Of a stretch of 50,572 bases of DNA, positions 25,407-33,823 are shown piece by piece. Made by a program: the position numbers and the translations under genes. The first letter of the stretch is position 1. The number at the start of each line of letters is the position of its first letter. Source of the stretch: an uncultured Lachnospiraceae bacterium. GTDB taxonomy: Bacteria; Bacillota; Clostridia; Lachnospirales; Lachnospiraceae. The notes below the pieces were generated by a model. That model made no database searches. It was not told the DNA's origin and saw nothing but the letters and a program-made list of their open reading frames with translations. Location: positions 1 to 50,572 of the forward strand of contig CAKRJH010000018.1 of NCBI GenBank assembly GCA_934351255.1. Direction: 5' to 3'.

Positions 25407-25480
25407 ATGGATGAGTGGTCAAAATCAATGGATGAGCGGTCAATTTACCACTCATCCAGCGATTTTGACCACTCATCCAA
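25407..25480. promoter_or_regulatory. Divergent LytTR control region: two back-to-back pairs of AgrA-type boxes
   Basis: Four 13-base boxes. Minus-strand pair ACC(A/G)CTCATCCAT at 25440-25428 and 25419-25407; plus-strand pair ACCACTCATCCA(G/A) at 25447-25459 and 25468-25480. Both pairs have 21-base spacing. The whole 74 bases is a near-palindrome centred between 25443 and 25444, so one cluster can drive agrD leftward and agrB rightward. Confidence 0.88.
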
Positions 25481-25486
25481 TACTTT

Positions 25487-25515
25487 TTTCCCAACCGGTT
25501 TTTATCTGATATAGT
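25487..25515 (+). promoter_or_regulatory. Predicted LytTR-activated promoter of agrBAC
   Basis: TATAGT at 25510-25515, with poor -35 bases (TTTCCC at 25487). The last box ends seven bases before this -35, a typical AgrA P2-like geometry. Confidence 0.65.
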
Positions 25516-25544
25516 AGACGTAAGCATGTGAAGGAGTAGAGTGT

Positions 25545-26138
25545 ATGGTTATATCATTGTACTGTGGGAAAAAGACCACACAGGCCCTGATCAGGGCCAA
25601 TCTCATTCAGGAGTCTCAGCAGGATGTCTTTTTGTATTGTTTCGACTTTTTATACGATGTCCTTTTCTACAACTGTAGTCTGATTATATTAGGCTTCCTC
25701 ACAAAATCACCCCAGCTCGCCCTGACCTATGCACTTTCCTTCTCGCCCGCCAGAATGCTGGCGGGCGGAGTTCATGCGAACTCGAGAGCTTCCTGCAGCA
25801 TCTGGTCATACCTGGTCTTCGGAGCCACAATGATTCTGTCAAAGGCGGGCTTTTCTCAAATCCCACCCGTCTGCATGGCTGTGGTATTTGCAGTGAGCCT
25901 GATCGCCGTCTATCTTCTCACTCCCGTGCTGCCACCCCAGAAAAAGACAGCCAGGAAGAATCCCGGAAAGATCAAGCGCGTCAGCCTGTTCTATTATGGA
26001 GCACTGGCTATCGCCTTCCTCCTGTTTTACAGTCATGGATATTTTCTCTATAATACTTGTATGATGATTACCACGATCTCTGTCCTGACCGGACAGATCA
26101 TCGGTACACTACAATACCATCAGGGAGGACGCCCATGA
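25545..26138 (+). CDS. agrB: AgrB-type autoinducer-processing membrane peptidase
   Basis: 197 residues, GAAGGAG upstream of ATG. The catalytic His77 and Cys84 are in RMLAGGVHANSRASC, the family hallmark. Five to six membrane segments are predicted. AgrB cuts the AgrD C-terminus and helps form the cyclic thiolactone before export. Its stop overlaps the response regulator start (ATGA), so the two are translationally coupled. The matching agrD lies on the other strand, 225 bases away. Confidence 0.93.
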   Translation: MVISLYCGKKTTQALIRANLIQESQQDVFLYCFDFLYDVLFYNCSLIILGFLTKSPQLALTYALSFSPARMLAGGVHANSRASCSIWSYLVFGATMILSKAGFSQIPPVCMAVVFAVSLIAVYLLTPVLPPQKKTARKNPGKIKRVSLFYYGALAIAFLLFYSHGYFLYNTCMMITTISVLTGQIIGTLQYHQGGRP

Positions 26139-26875
26139 ATCTACATATTGCCATCTGCGATGATGATCCCGATATTCTTGAAGAACTGACCAAAACATTG
26201 TGGAGGTTCCAGATCGCTACCAATCACAATCTGAAGATCGATCCCTTTTCTTCCGGAGAACGGTTTCTGGAGAAACATACGACATCCGATGATTACCAGA
26301 TTTTGTTTCTCGATGTGGAGATGCCGGAGAAAAATGGTCTGGAAATCGCGGGACAGCTCCGCAGCCGGAAAGAAAAAGATCTCAAGATTGTCTTTGTCAG
26401 CAATTATCCGAAATATATGCAGGACAGTTTTCGTGTCCACCCCTTTTATTATCTTCAAAAACCACTGAATGATCAGATTATTTTTGATGTGATGACACAG
26501 ATTATCGAAGAGATCCAGGATCAGCACACCATGTTTACGATGATTCAGGTGGACGACCGCGAGATTGCGATCAACACGAAGGACATCCAATATATCATTG
26601 CCCCGGACTCCAAAAATCAAAAGGTGTGTTTTCATCTTTTGGATGAGGAATTTTCTACGAAGGGAAAGATTTCCGACTGGGCCAAAAAACTGGAAAAATA
26701 CGGATTTATCCTCTGCCAGCGCAATCTGCTGGTCAATCTGTCATACATCCACTATTTCTCGGATACCCATATCGTGCTTCAAAGCGGCGAGCAGCTTTCC
26801 ATCAGCCGCCGTAACCGCAAACGGATTCAGGAATTATACCTGAACCACGTTGTAGAACACAGACGTTTACCATAA
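26135..26875 (+). CDS. agrA: LytTR-family response regulator (AgrA-like)
   Basis: 246 residues. The receiver domain (1-~125) has acidic D10/D11, the phospho-acceptor D60 in LFLDVEMP, and the conserved Lys109 in LQKP. The C-terminal LytTR DNA-binding domain (about 140-246) includes FSTKGKISDWAKKL, FILCQRNLLVNL and ISRRNRKRIQ. Coupled to agrB by ATGA. Expected to bind the 21-base-spaced boxes at 25.4 and 14.4 kb. The gene symbol is by role, not by close identity to staphylococcal AgrA. Confidence 0.93.
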   Translation: MNLHIAICDDDPDILEELTKTLWRFQIATNHNLKIDPFSSGERFLEKHTTSDDYQILFLDVEMPEKNGLEIAGQLRSRKEKDLKIVFVSNYPKYMQDSFRVHPFYYLQKPLNDQIIFDVMTQIIEEIQDQHTMFTMIQVDDREIAINTKDIQYIIAPDSKNQKVCFHLLDEEFSTKGKISDWAKKLEKYGFILCQRNLLVNLSYIHYFSDTHIVLQSGEQLSISRRNRKRIQELYLNHVVEHRRLP

Positions 26876-26905
26876 CGAGAACATTTATAGAAAGGTACTT
26901 ATTTC

Positions 26906-28219
26906 ATGGATACTATCATTACGTCACTGACATATCTTTTCGATATTTTTATACTGTATGTTTACCTGACCGGTGTCATGCCGGGCCGCAAAAAAGAGGT
27001 TTCCAATATCTTCTTTCTCGGTGGATTTGTGGTGACAGAGCTTGCACTGCTGATGTGCGAACTCCTGACGATCCGGCTCGATTCATCCTACACCCTGTAT
27101 GTCAATTCCGCGGTGAGTATCCTCTCCACATTTGCCCTGTGTTTCTTCTTCCAAAGCACCCTGCGCCACAAGATCTTTGTCTCACTGATGTTTCAGGTGC
27201 TGGTTCTGCTCAGTGAAAACATATTGTCAACGATCCTCGACATGATCAATCCGGAATGGCTGCAGTCAACGGCGTTCCGCGAGCAGATCCTCTATCTCAA
27301 CCTGAGTTCCAAATGCATTCTCTTTTTATTGTGCCTGTTGTTTTCGACATTTTATATGCTTTACTTCAAGAAAACCTCGGTGGAATATCAGATTTTGAAT
27401 TTTACTACACCTGTAGTATCATTGATCATCTTACTGTCCGTTCCTCATGCCATGATTGTAAACTATACGGATTTTGTCTTCTTTTTCCGATTTCTGTTCC
27501 TCTGTCTGATCCTGTTAAATATCATTAACTATATTCTTCTGGAAAAGACGCGTGTTTCCATGGAATTCAGAAATCATTATCAGCAGATGGAGCAGCAGAT
27601 CAATTTCCAGAAAAATAAATATCAGCAGCTCAACATCGCTTACCGCGAAACCAGACGGATCGTCCACGATACCAAGAAGCATTATTTCTCGATTCAGAAA
27701 ATGATTGAAACACAGCAGTATGACAAGCTCCTTGGCTATACCGGACATATCGTCGAGGCTCTCGAGGCGACCTACGCCAGAGTGAATACCGGAAATCTGG
27801 TGATCGATTCGTTTATCACCAATTACTGGGACACCGCACTTTCCGAAAATATCATGTTCCGGTCCACCATCCAGATCGATCCGGCACAGATCCCGGTCAA
27901 TGACTATGATCTGTGTGTGGTGCTTGGAAATCTTCTGGACAATGCGCTGCAGGCCTGCCGGCAGAACACCGGTTCCGAAAACCACATCCATGTGGAGATC
28001 CTCACCACGGAACAGGATTCCATGACGATCCATATCACCAACAGTTTCCGAGAGAAAACGGAGGCACCGGAAAAGAGTTCGTCCCACCTGTATCACGGCT
28101 ATGGCCTGGAAAATGTACGGCGCATTGTCGAATCTTACCACGGCCTGATGCGCATCACCAAAGACGGCGATTTCGATGTCTTTGCCATCATTCCGATCAT
28201 CCGGGAACCACATGCATAA
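26906..28219 (+). CDS. agrC: GHKL-type sensor histidine kinase (AgrC-like)
   Basis: 437 residues. Six membrane segments in the N-terminal half (about 1-212) form the peptide-sensing domain. A coiled linker leads to H254 in RRIVHDTKKH, the likely autophosphorylation site. The ATP-binding GHKL domain shows NLLDNALQAC and YGLENVRRIV. This is the layout of AgrC, which senses the cyclic peptide from outside and phosphorylates the LytTR regulator. AGAAAGG lies before ATG, 30 bases after agrA. Third gene of agrBAC. Confidence 0.92.
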   Translation: MDTIITSLTYLFDIFILYVYLTGVMPGRKKEVSNIFFLGGFVVTELALLMCELLTIRLDSSYTLYVNSAVSILSTFALCFFFQSTLRHKIFVSLMFQVLVLLSENILSTILDMINPEWLQSTAFREQILYLNLSSKCILFLLCLLFSTFYMLYFKKTSVEYQILNFTTPVVSLIILLSVPHAMIVNYTDFVFFFRFLFLCLILLNIINYILLEKTRVSMEFRNHYQQMEQQINFQKNKYQQLNIAYRETRRIVHDTKKHYFSIQKMIETQQYDKLLGYTGHIVEALEATYARVNTGNLVIDSFITNYWDTALSENIMFRSTIQIDPAQIPVNDYDLCVVLGNLLDNALQACRQNTGSENHIHVEILTTEQDSMTIHITNSFREKTEAPEKSSSHLYHGYGLENVRRIVESYHGLMRITKDGDFDVFAIIPIIREPHA

Positions 28220-28325
28220 TATGGTGCGAGACCGTCTGGCGGATTTGCCCGGATTCCCCCGATGTGCTATCCTGTATTTATACTTTGTAACGTGGAGCCA
28301 AAGCACGCTCCGGAATGGAGGACAT

Positions 28326-28889
28326 ATGAGTGAAGCATTAATTTTTGTGGCACCTGGTCATGAGGAAGTAGAGATGTTGACTGTCGTAGATATGCTGCGC
28401 CGCGCAGATATCCAGATCCAGATGGTCTCCATCACAGATTCTCTCACGGTCACCAGTTCCCACAACGTAACCTTACAGACCGACATCCTTCTGAAAGATG
28501 CCGATTTTGAAGAAGCAAAGATATTGATCCTGCCGGGCGGTATGCCGGGCACGCTGAACCTGAAGGCATGCGAACCGCTCTGCCGGCAGCTCGTCCATTT
28601 TAATAAAGAAGGCAAAACACTGGCTGCTGTCTGCGCCGCTCCTTCCGTACTCGGAGAACTCGGTATTCTCGCCGGCAAGAAAGCGACCTGCTTCCCTTCC
28701 TTTGAAGACAAGCTGCTGGACGCAGAGTATGTAAAAGCCCCGGTCGTGGCAGACGACAATGTCATCACCAGCCGGGGCATGGGTACCTGTATTGAGTTTG
28801 CGGCTGCCATCATCACAGCACTGCGCGATGAGAAGACCGCAGAGGCCATCAAGACCAAGATCATCTATCAGGACGATTATTCCATGTAA
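28326..28889 (+). CDS. DJ-1/PfpI family protein
   Basis: 187 residues, start at 28326 with GGAGG seven bases upstream. Conserved nucleophile Cys103 in AAVCAAPSVLG, supporting Glu in the GHEEVEM segment, LPGGMPGT oxyanion region and a late RGMGTCIEFA stretch. The family includes glyoxalase III/deglycase-like stress proteins and thiamine-related YajL/ThiJ; the role here is not clear. Separated from agrC by 106 bases, probably its own unit. Confidence 0.92.
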   Translation: MSEALIFVAPGHEEVEMLTVVDMLRRADIQIQMVSITDSLTVTSSHNVTLQTDILLKDADFEEAKILILPGGMPGTLNLKACEPLCRQLVHFNKEGKTLAAVCAAPSVLGELGILAGKKATCFPSFEDKLLDAEYVKAPVVADDNVITSRGMGTCIEFAAAIITALRDEKTAEAIKTKIIYQDDYSM

Positions 28890-29002
28890 TTTACCCGCGT
28901 GATCCATGCCGTCAAACATCCGAACTGCACTGTCAAAAAGACGATGGATCTACATGATCAAACGCTCTGATCTGTGCGGTCAGACGATGGATCTACGAAA
29001 TC

Positions 29003-29031
29003 AAAGCCCGAGGCAAATGCCCCGGGCTTTT
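29003..29031. terminator. Bidirectional intrinsic terminator between the DJ-1 and DUF1292 genes
   Basis: AAAGCCCG-a-GGCA / TGCC-c-CGGGCTTT with an AA loop. The A- and T-runs on both sides let it serve both convergent genes. The 28890-29088 gap also holds two copies of AGACGATGGATCTAC (28939 and 28982), 43 bases apart, with no evident function. Confidence 0.85.
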
Positions 29032-29088
29032 CTGCGCATCGGACTGTCATCCGTTCTATTCGCCATCCCCTATGTTCCGGCTCCTGCT

Positions 29089-29391
29089 TTAGTCCTGCTT
29101 GTTGATCTGATTCCATGCTCTGGTGTCGAGCAGCTCCTCATAATAGTCTGCCGCTCTGTCGTACTCATCCTCGTCCGTGATGTCGTCCAGCTCAAAATCA
29201 TCATTGCCCAGATCTGTCACACGGAACACATAATACTCGGTGACATTCTCCTGATCGGCAGGGATCGCGGATGCATACATCCGGCCTTCCACCTCATAGA
29301 TCTCGTCGATGTAAAAGTCACGATCCAGTCCGTCCTCATCGGTCAGTGTCACCATAGTTTCCTCAAAATTGTAATCGCTGTTTGCAGCCAT
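29089..29391 (-). CDS. DUF1292 family small acidic protein
   Basis: 100 residues from the ATG at 29391, with GAGGAGG eight bases upstream (the 29397 ATG is too close to it). A typical DUF1292 pattern: VTLTDEDGLDRDFYIDEIYE, then YVFRVTDLG and an acidic tail. Widespread in Firmicutes, often next to yrrK/yqgF; of unknown function. Stand-alone here. Confidence 0.88.
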   Translation of the reverse strand: MAANSDYNFEETMVTLTDEDGLDRDFYIDEIYEVEGRMYASAIPADQENVTEYYVFRVTDLGNDDFELDDITDEDEYDRAADYYEELLDTRAWNQINKQD

Positions 29392-29532
29392 ATCCATATC
29401 CTCCTCAAAGGTCAATTTCTTATTCCATCCAACACCATACCGACAATCTCCTCCCATGTCAACCCTTGCATTTCATAATTGATTCCTGTATTATATTTTT
29501 ATCGAACATACTTTCGGGAAAGGAGGATTCGT

Positions 29533-30087
29533 ATGCCAAACCGACGCAGGACATCCTATATGCTGCTATGCATTTTCAATATCATTCTGGTCACAGTCCT
29601 GTCCATGCTGGCGCTCTGGATCTGCGGCACGTCATTTTTCGTCCCGGTCCTGATCGTGTGGCTCTGTCTGGTCTGCTTTTTCTCCTGGAAATACTCGAGG
29701 ATCTGGCACCGTCCCGGCCACTATCATCAGGGGGACTGGACGGTTGAGGACATTGACGAGGTTTCGGGTGCCGATTTTGAATGTCTGGTCTGTGACATTC
29801 TTGCTGCCAATGGATTCGACATCGCCGAGAACACCCAGCTTACCGGTGATTTTGGCGTGGATGTGCTGGCCAGACGTGACGGAATCACCTACGCCATCCA
29901 GTGCAAGAGATACCATTCTCCGGTCGGCGTGGATGCGGTCCAGCAGGTCTATGCCGGACGCGCCTATTACGAATGCCACGTGGCTATGGTTCTGTCCAAC
30001 CAGACATTTACCTCCGGTGCCAAACGCCTTGCCGACAAGCTCGGTGTCGTTCTCTGGGACCGCGACAGATTGGAGGAGATGCTATGA
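29533..30087 (+). CDS. Membrane-anchored Mrr-like restriction endonuclease
   Basis: 184 residues from the ATG at 29533 (AAAGGAGGA upstream). Two N-terminal membrane segments (about 9-31 and 35-52) precede an Mrr-type PD-(D/E)XK nuclease domain (about 70-184). Catalytic residues: E83, D110 in GDFGVDV and Q123/K125 in IQCKRY. Mrr_cat proteins cut modified or foreign DNA, or act in DNA repair. Its stop overlaps the next start (ATGA), so it is translationally coupled to the helicase below. Confidence 0.88.
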   Translation: MPNRRRTSYMLLCIFNIILVTVLSMLALWICGTSFFVPVLIVWLCLVCFFSWKYSRIWHRPGHYHQGDWTVEDIDEVSGADFECLVCDILAANGFDIAENTQLTGDFGVDVLARRDGITYAIQCKRYHSPVGVDAVQQVYAGRAYYECHVAMVLSNQTFTSGAKRLADKLGVVLWDRDRLEEML

Positions 30088-32507
30088 TTACCGTATCGGT
30101 ATCCGTGCGTCAGCTCGTCGAGTTCATCCTGCGAAGCGGTGACATTACCACCTCATCCGGTCTGGCAGACCCGGATGCCATGCAGGAGGGTACCCGCATC
30201 CACCAAAAGATCCAGCGTTCCATGGGACCCGGCTATGAGGCCGAGGTTTCCCTGAAGCACACCTTCCCTGTCACCCGTGAGGACATGACCTTTGAGCTTT
30301 GCGTGGAAGGCCGGGCAGACGGAATCTACCGGGATCCCTATGACCACCACATTGTCGTCGATGAGATCAAGGGTGTCTATCGTCCTCTCAAAAAGATCAC
30401 TGAGCCGGTTCCTGTCCATCAGGCACAGGCTTTTTGTTATGCCTATATTCTCTGCGTCAAAGAAGATCTTCCGCAGATCGGCGTACAGGTCACCTACTGC
30501 CACATCCCCACCGAGGAGATCAAACGCTTTGAGGAGACCTGCACGCGGGACTGGCTGGCAGACTGGTTTGAACATCTGGTGCAGGAATATGCCAAGTGGA
30601 TGGTCTGGCAGATCCGCTGGCAGAAGACCCGCAATGATTCGATCCACGGACTTGCCTTTCCGTTCCCGTACCGCGATGGACAGTTTGAACTGATGCGCGG
30701 CGTCTATCAGAGCATTGCCCGCAAAAAACGGCTCTACATCGAAGCCCCGACCGGCGTCGGCAAGACCCTGTCCACCGTCTATCCGGCCGTAATGTCGGTG
30801 GGGGAAGGACTGACCGAAAAGATCTTCTATCTCACAGCCAAGACCATCACGCGCACCGTGGCGCAGGAGGCGTTCTCTCTGCTGGAAGGGCAGGGACTTC
30901 TGCTCAAACGCGTCACCCTGACCGCCAAGGAAAAAGTCTGCGTCCTGGACAAGCCGGAATGCAACCCGGAGACCTGTCCGCGGGCCAGAGGGCATTTTGA
31001 CCGGGTCAATGACGCGGTATTCGACCTGCTCACCCACGAACACGCCATTACCCGCGAGACCATCCTGGCCTACGCCGAGCAGTATCAGGTCTGCCCTTTT
31101 GAGATGGGACTGGATGTCAGTACCTGGTGTGATGCCATCATCGGCGACTACAACTACGCCTTTGATCCCAATGCCAGCCTCAAGAGATTCTTTGCAACCG
31201 ACGCCGAGAATCCCTATGTGTTCCTGGTCGACGAGGCTCACAATCTGGTGGACCGCGCCCGCGGCATGTACTCGGCTGTTCTCCGCAAAGAGGCTTTTCT
31301 GGAGGCAAGACATGCTCTGGGGCCGCGCTCCAAAAAGATCTCCACACGCCTCGGTGCGTGCAACAAAACACTGCTCCAGATGAAACGTGAGACTACCGAA
31401 ATACAGCTTTATGAGGCAGAGGAACTGGATACCTTTGCGCTTCAGGTCACCCGCCTGACCGGCGCGCTGGATGAATACCTCCAGAACAAAGAGTCCCACA
31501 CCCACTCTCCACGCGCCACAGGGTCTGACTATGATCCTGAGGCCAGAGATCTTCCTCTGGATTCCCAGGCCAGGGAGATACTGCTGACTCTGTATTTTGA
31601 TCTGAAATTTTTCTCCTATATCTACGAGACGATGGATGACAAATACCGGATCTACAGCAGTTTTCTGGACAACGGCCACTTCGTACTGCGGCTGGCCTGC
31701 ATGGATCCCTCCACCCGGCTGGCCGAGTGTTTCCGGAAAGGCCGCAGTGCCGTCCTGTTTTCCGCCACCCTGCTGCCGATCCGGTATTACAGGGAGCAGC
31801 TTGCCGGACGTCCTGAGGATTACGCGGTCTATGCACCTTCTCCGTTTTCCACCGATCACCGGCTGTTGATGGTCGCACGGGATGTGAGCACCCGCTACCA
31901 GCAGCGAGGGCCGGCCATGTACCGGCGGATCGCCGGATACATCCTTGACTTCGTCCGTGCCCGCCAGGGCAATTATCTGGTGTTCTTTCCCTCCTATCAT
32001 ATGCTGGAGGATGTCAGCCGCTGTCTTCCGCTGGAGGATGATTCCCTGTGTTTCCACATCCAGGAGTCTTCCATGGATGAACCGGCGCGCGAAGAATTCC
32101 TGTCCCATTTTCAGGACACACCTTCCGTGACTACCATCGGTCTGTGCGTTATGGGCGGCATCTTCTCCGAGGGAATCGATCTGAAGGAAGACCGCCTGAT
32201 CGGCAGTGTGATCGTAGGCACCGGACTGCCGATGGTCTGCCCGGACAATGAACTGTACCGAAGCTACTTTGACGAGAAGAAGGGAACCGGCTTTTCTTAT
32301 GCCTACCAGTATCCTGGGATGAACAAGGTCTTACAGGCGGCCGGACGCGTCATCCGCACGACCTCTGACCGCGGTGCCATCCTGCTCCTCGATGAGCGGT
32401 TTCTGCAGCCGGATTACCAGAGTCTGTTTCCACGGGAATGGTTCCCTTACGAGGTCGTTGATCTCCGTTCCATGAAATCCGCATTAAAAAAATTCTGGGA
32501 CAACTGA
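30084..32507 (+). CDS. XPD/DinG-family DNA helicase with N-terminal PD-(D/E)XK nuclease domain
   Basis: 807 residues from the ATG at 30084. The N-terminal nuclease region (about 1-140) shows EGRADG (D79) and VVDEIKG (E94, K96). Helicase motifs follow: Walker A TGVGKT (223-228), DEAH (383-386), the Fe-S cluster cysteines C286, C293, C298 and C337, and a late VIRTTSDRG motif VI. This combined layout is known in Firmicutes DinG-like helicases and should act on DNA with 5'-3' polarity. Coupled to the Mrr-like nuclease by ATGA. The terminator at the 3' end begins inside the coding sequence. Confidence 0.9.
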   Translation: MITVSVSVRQLVEFILRSGDITTSSGLADPDAMQEGTRIHQKIQRSMGPGYEAEVSLKHTFPVTREDMTFELCVEGRADGIYRDPYDHHIVVDEIKGVYRPLKKITEPVPVHQAQAFCYAYILCVKEDLPQIGVQVTYCHIPTEEIKRFEETCTRDWLADWFEHLVQEYAKWMVWQIRWQKTRNDSIHGLAFPFPYRDGQFELMRGVYQSIARKKRLYIEAPTGVGKTLSTVYPAVMSVGEGLTEKIFYLTAKTITRTVAQEAFSLLEGQGLLLKRVTLTAKEKVCVLDKPECNPETCPRARGHFDRVNDAVFDLLTHEHAITRETILAYAEQYQVCPFEMGLDVSTWCDAIIGDYNYAFDPNASLKRFFATDAENPYVFLVDEAHNLVDRARGMYSAVLRKEAFLEARHALGPRSKKISTRLGACNKTLLQMKRETTEIQLYEAEELDTFALQVTRLTGALDEYLQNKESHTHSPRATGSDYDPEARDLPLDSQAREILLTLYFDLKFFSYIYETMDDKYRIYSSFLDNGHFVLRLACMDPSTRLAECFRKGRSAVLFSATLLPIRYYREQLAGRPEDYAVYAPSPFSTDHRLLMVARDVSTRYQQRGPAMYRRIAGYILDFVRARQGNYLVFFPSYHMLEDVSRCLPLEDDSLCFHIQESSMDEPAREEFLSHFQDTPSVTTIGLCVMGGIFSEGIDLKEDRLIGSVIVGTGLPMVCPDNELYRSYFDEKKGTGFSYAYQYPGMNKVLQAAGRVIRTTSDRGAILLLDERFLQPDYQSLFPREWFPYEVVDLRSMKSALKKFWDN

Positions 32508-32531
32508 TTCCGCAATCGTCCCAGAATTTTC
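32491..32531 (+). terminator. Intrinsic terminator after the helicase
   Basis: ATTCTGGGAC/GTCCCAGAAT stem (32492-32501 with 32518-32527) and TTTTCT. The left arm covers the last codons before the stop. Confidence 0.8.
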
Positions 32532-32581
32532 TAATGTCTTTCTTATTTACAGTCGGCTTTTTCGTGTGACGGACTCTCCCG

Positions 32582-33823
32582 CTATTGGAATTTCTTCAAG
32601 ACCGAACTGTGCTTTTTGATCACGCGGTAATAGTCAGCTCCCAGCTTCGTTCCATATTTCTTCTGGAATGTCTGATACAGTTCCTGCAGATCCTGCTTTT
32701 CATTTTGCTGACAGGTCTGCATCACACCGACAATATCCACGTCCATCATCCCCTCCTGACGATACATCAGTCGAAGATAATTTCTCATGCGCTGCTGTTG
32801 GTCAGACAGGTACTGTTCCTTCAAAAGACGCTGTATGTTCGCATCCTTCTTGAACTGCTTGTACTGTCTGCTTCCCTTCTCCTGTCCGTAAAATGCGACA
32901 AACGCATCATAGTAGATCTGCATATCATCCGCGGACAGGCTCTGGCCCAGGGCACGCAGGAAATCCTGTTCCTTCATGGCGGGAACACGTTTCTGTTTGA
33001 CCGGTTTCTCCCTCTTTGGTTCTGTTTCCTTTCTGGAAGCCTTCTCTTTCCCGGAAACATTCTCCTTATTTGATGCTTTTTCCTTTTTGGAAATATTCTC
33101 CTTTGCGGATACTTTTTCCCTCTTGGTTACCTTTTCCTTCCTGGAAACAGTCTCTTTCTTTGGAGCATTCTGCTTTTTCGCAGAGGTACGCTCCTGTCCT
33201 GCTGCCCCCTTCTGCGCAGCCACACCGGACGCACTCTTCACCGCAGCGGTATTTTCCTCTGTCGAGGTGTTCTCCTTTTTACGGCCTCCGAGTCCCAGCC
33301 AGCCAAACAGGCCTCCCCGGCTGCTCTGTGCCTTGTCTTCGGCACCGGCCTTTTCATCGCGGCCTGTCCTGTCTGCGGATGTCATGTCGCGGCTCTGTTT
33401 TTTCTGCGCCGCGGCAACCGCTTTCTCCTGTCTCTGTGCCAGTTTCTGGCACTCCGCGCCCTTGAGTCTGGAAATATTCATGCCCTCGCGGAGCCAGTAT
33501 TTGACCACCGCATCAAATCCCGTGTCATTGGTCACGATCACATATTCGCACTCCGGCTCCCTGGCGATCGAAGCGCCAAGCTCTGTGACTAACTGGAAGT
33601 CCAGTGCATTGTGACCCTGGTAACACTTGATAAACCGGATGCGATCCTCTCCCAGCTTCATCAGATCCATGATATGTTCGTACTTCATATTCGGAGAATT
33701 ATCCGTATAAAATACCATGATCTGATCTTCCTCGGCTATGATCATCTGCAGATTCAGCCAGAGGCTGTGGACATTTTCGCTGTCAATAAAATAGCGCCTG
33801 CCCGTCTTCGTCTTCTTCATCAT
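32582..33823 (-). CDS. PIN/NYN-like domain protein with long charged repeat linker
   Basis: 413 residues. The N-terminal ~140 residues form a PIN-like fold: FIDSENV, IMVFYTDN, YVIVTNDTGFDAVVKY, with acidic residues where a nuclease would bind metal. Next is an Ala/Lys-rich segment, and about residues 215-275 hold repeats of the KEKVS/KENVS kind, probably a flexible or coiled linker. The C-terminal ~130 residues (PAMKEQDFLRALG to the end) are helical. The first ATG overlaps the NUDIX stop (ATATGATG); the second ATG at 33820 is as plausible. Possibly an RNase; function not assigned. Confidence 0.75.
   Translation of the reverse strand: MMKKTKTGRRYFIDSENVHSLWLNLQMIIAEEDQIMVFYTDNSPNMKYEHIMDLMKLGEDRIRFIKCYQGHNALDFQLVTELGASIAREPECEYVIVTNDTGFDAVVKYWLREGMNISRLKGAECQKLAQRQEKAVAAAQKKQSRDMTSADRTGRDEKAGAEDKAQSSRGGLFGWLGLGGRKKENTSTEENTAAVKSASGVAAQKGAAGQERTSAKKQNAPKKETVSRKEKVTKREKVSAKENISKKEKASNKENVSGKEKASRKETEPKREKPVKQKRVPAMKEQDFLRALGQSLSADDMQIYYDAFVAFYGQEKGSRQYKQFKKDANIQRLLKEQYLSDQQQRMRNYLRLMYRQEGMMDVDIVGVMQTCQQNEKQDLQELYQTFQKKYGTKLGADYYRVIKKHSSVLKKFQ

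Noticed and set aside
28220..28325. A possible second agrD after agrC
   Set aside because: The short open frame has no hydrophobic N-terminus, no Cys-x4 core with acidic tail, and no ribosome site.
30153..32108. 651-codon minus-strand open frame opposite the helicase
   Set aside because: Antisense to helicase motifs; long only because of high GC codon usage.
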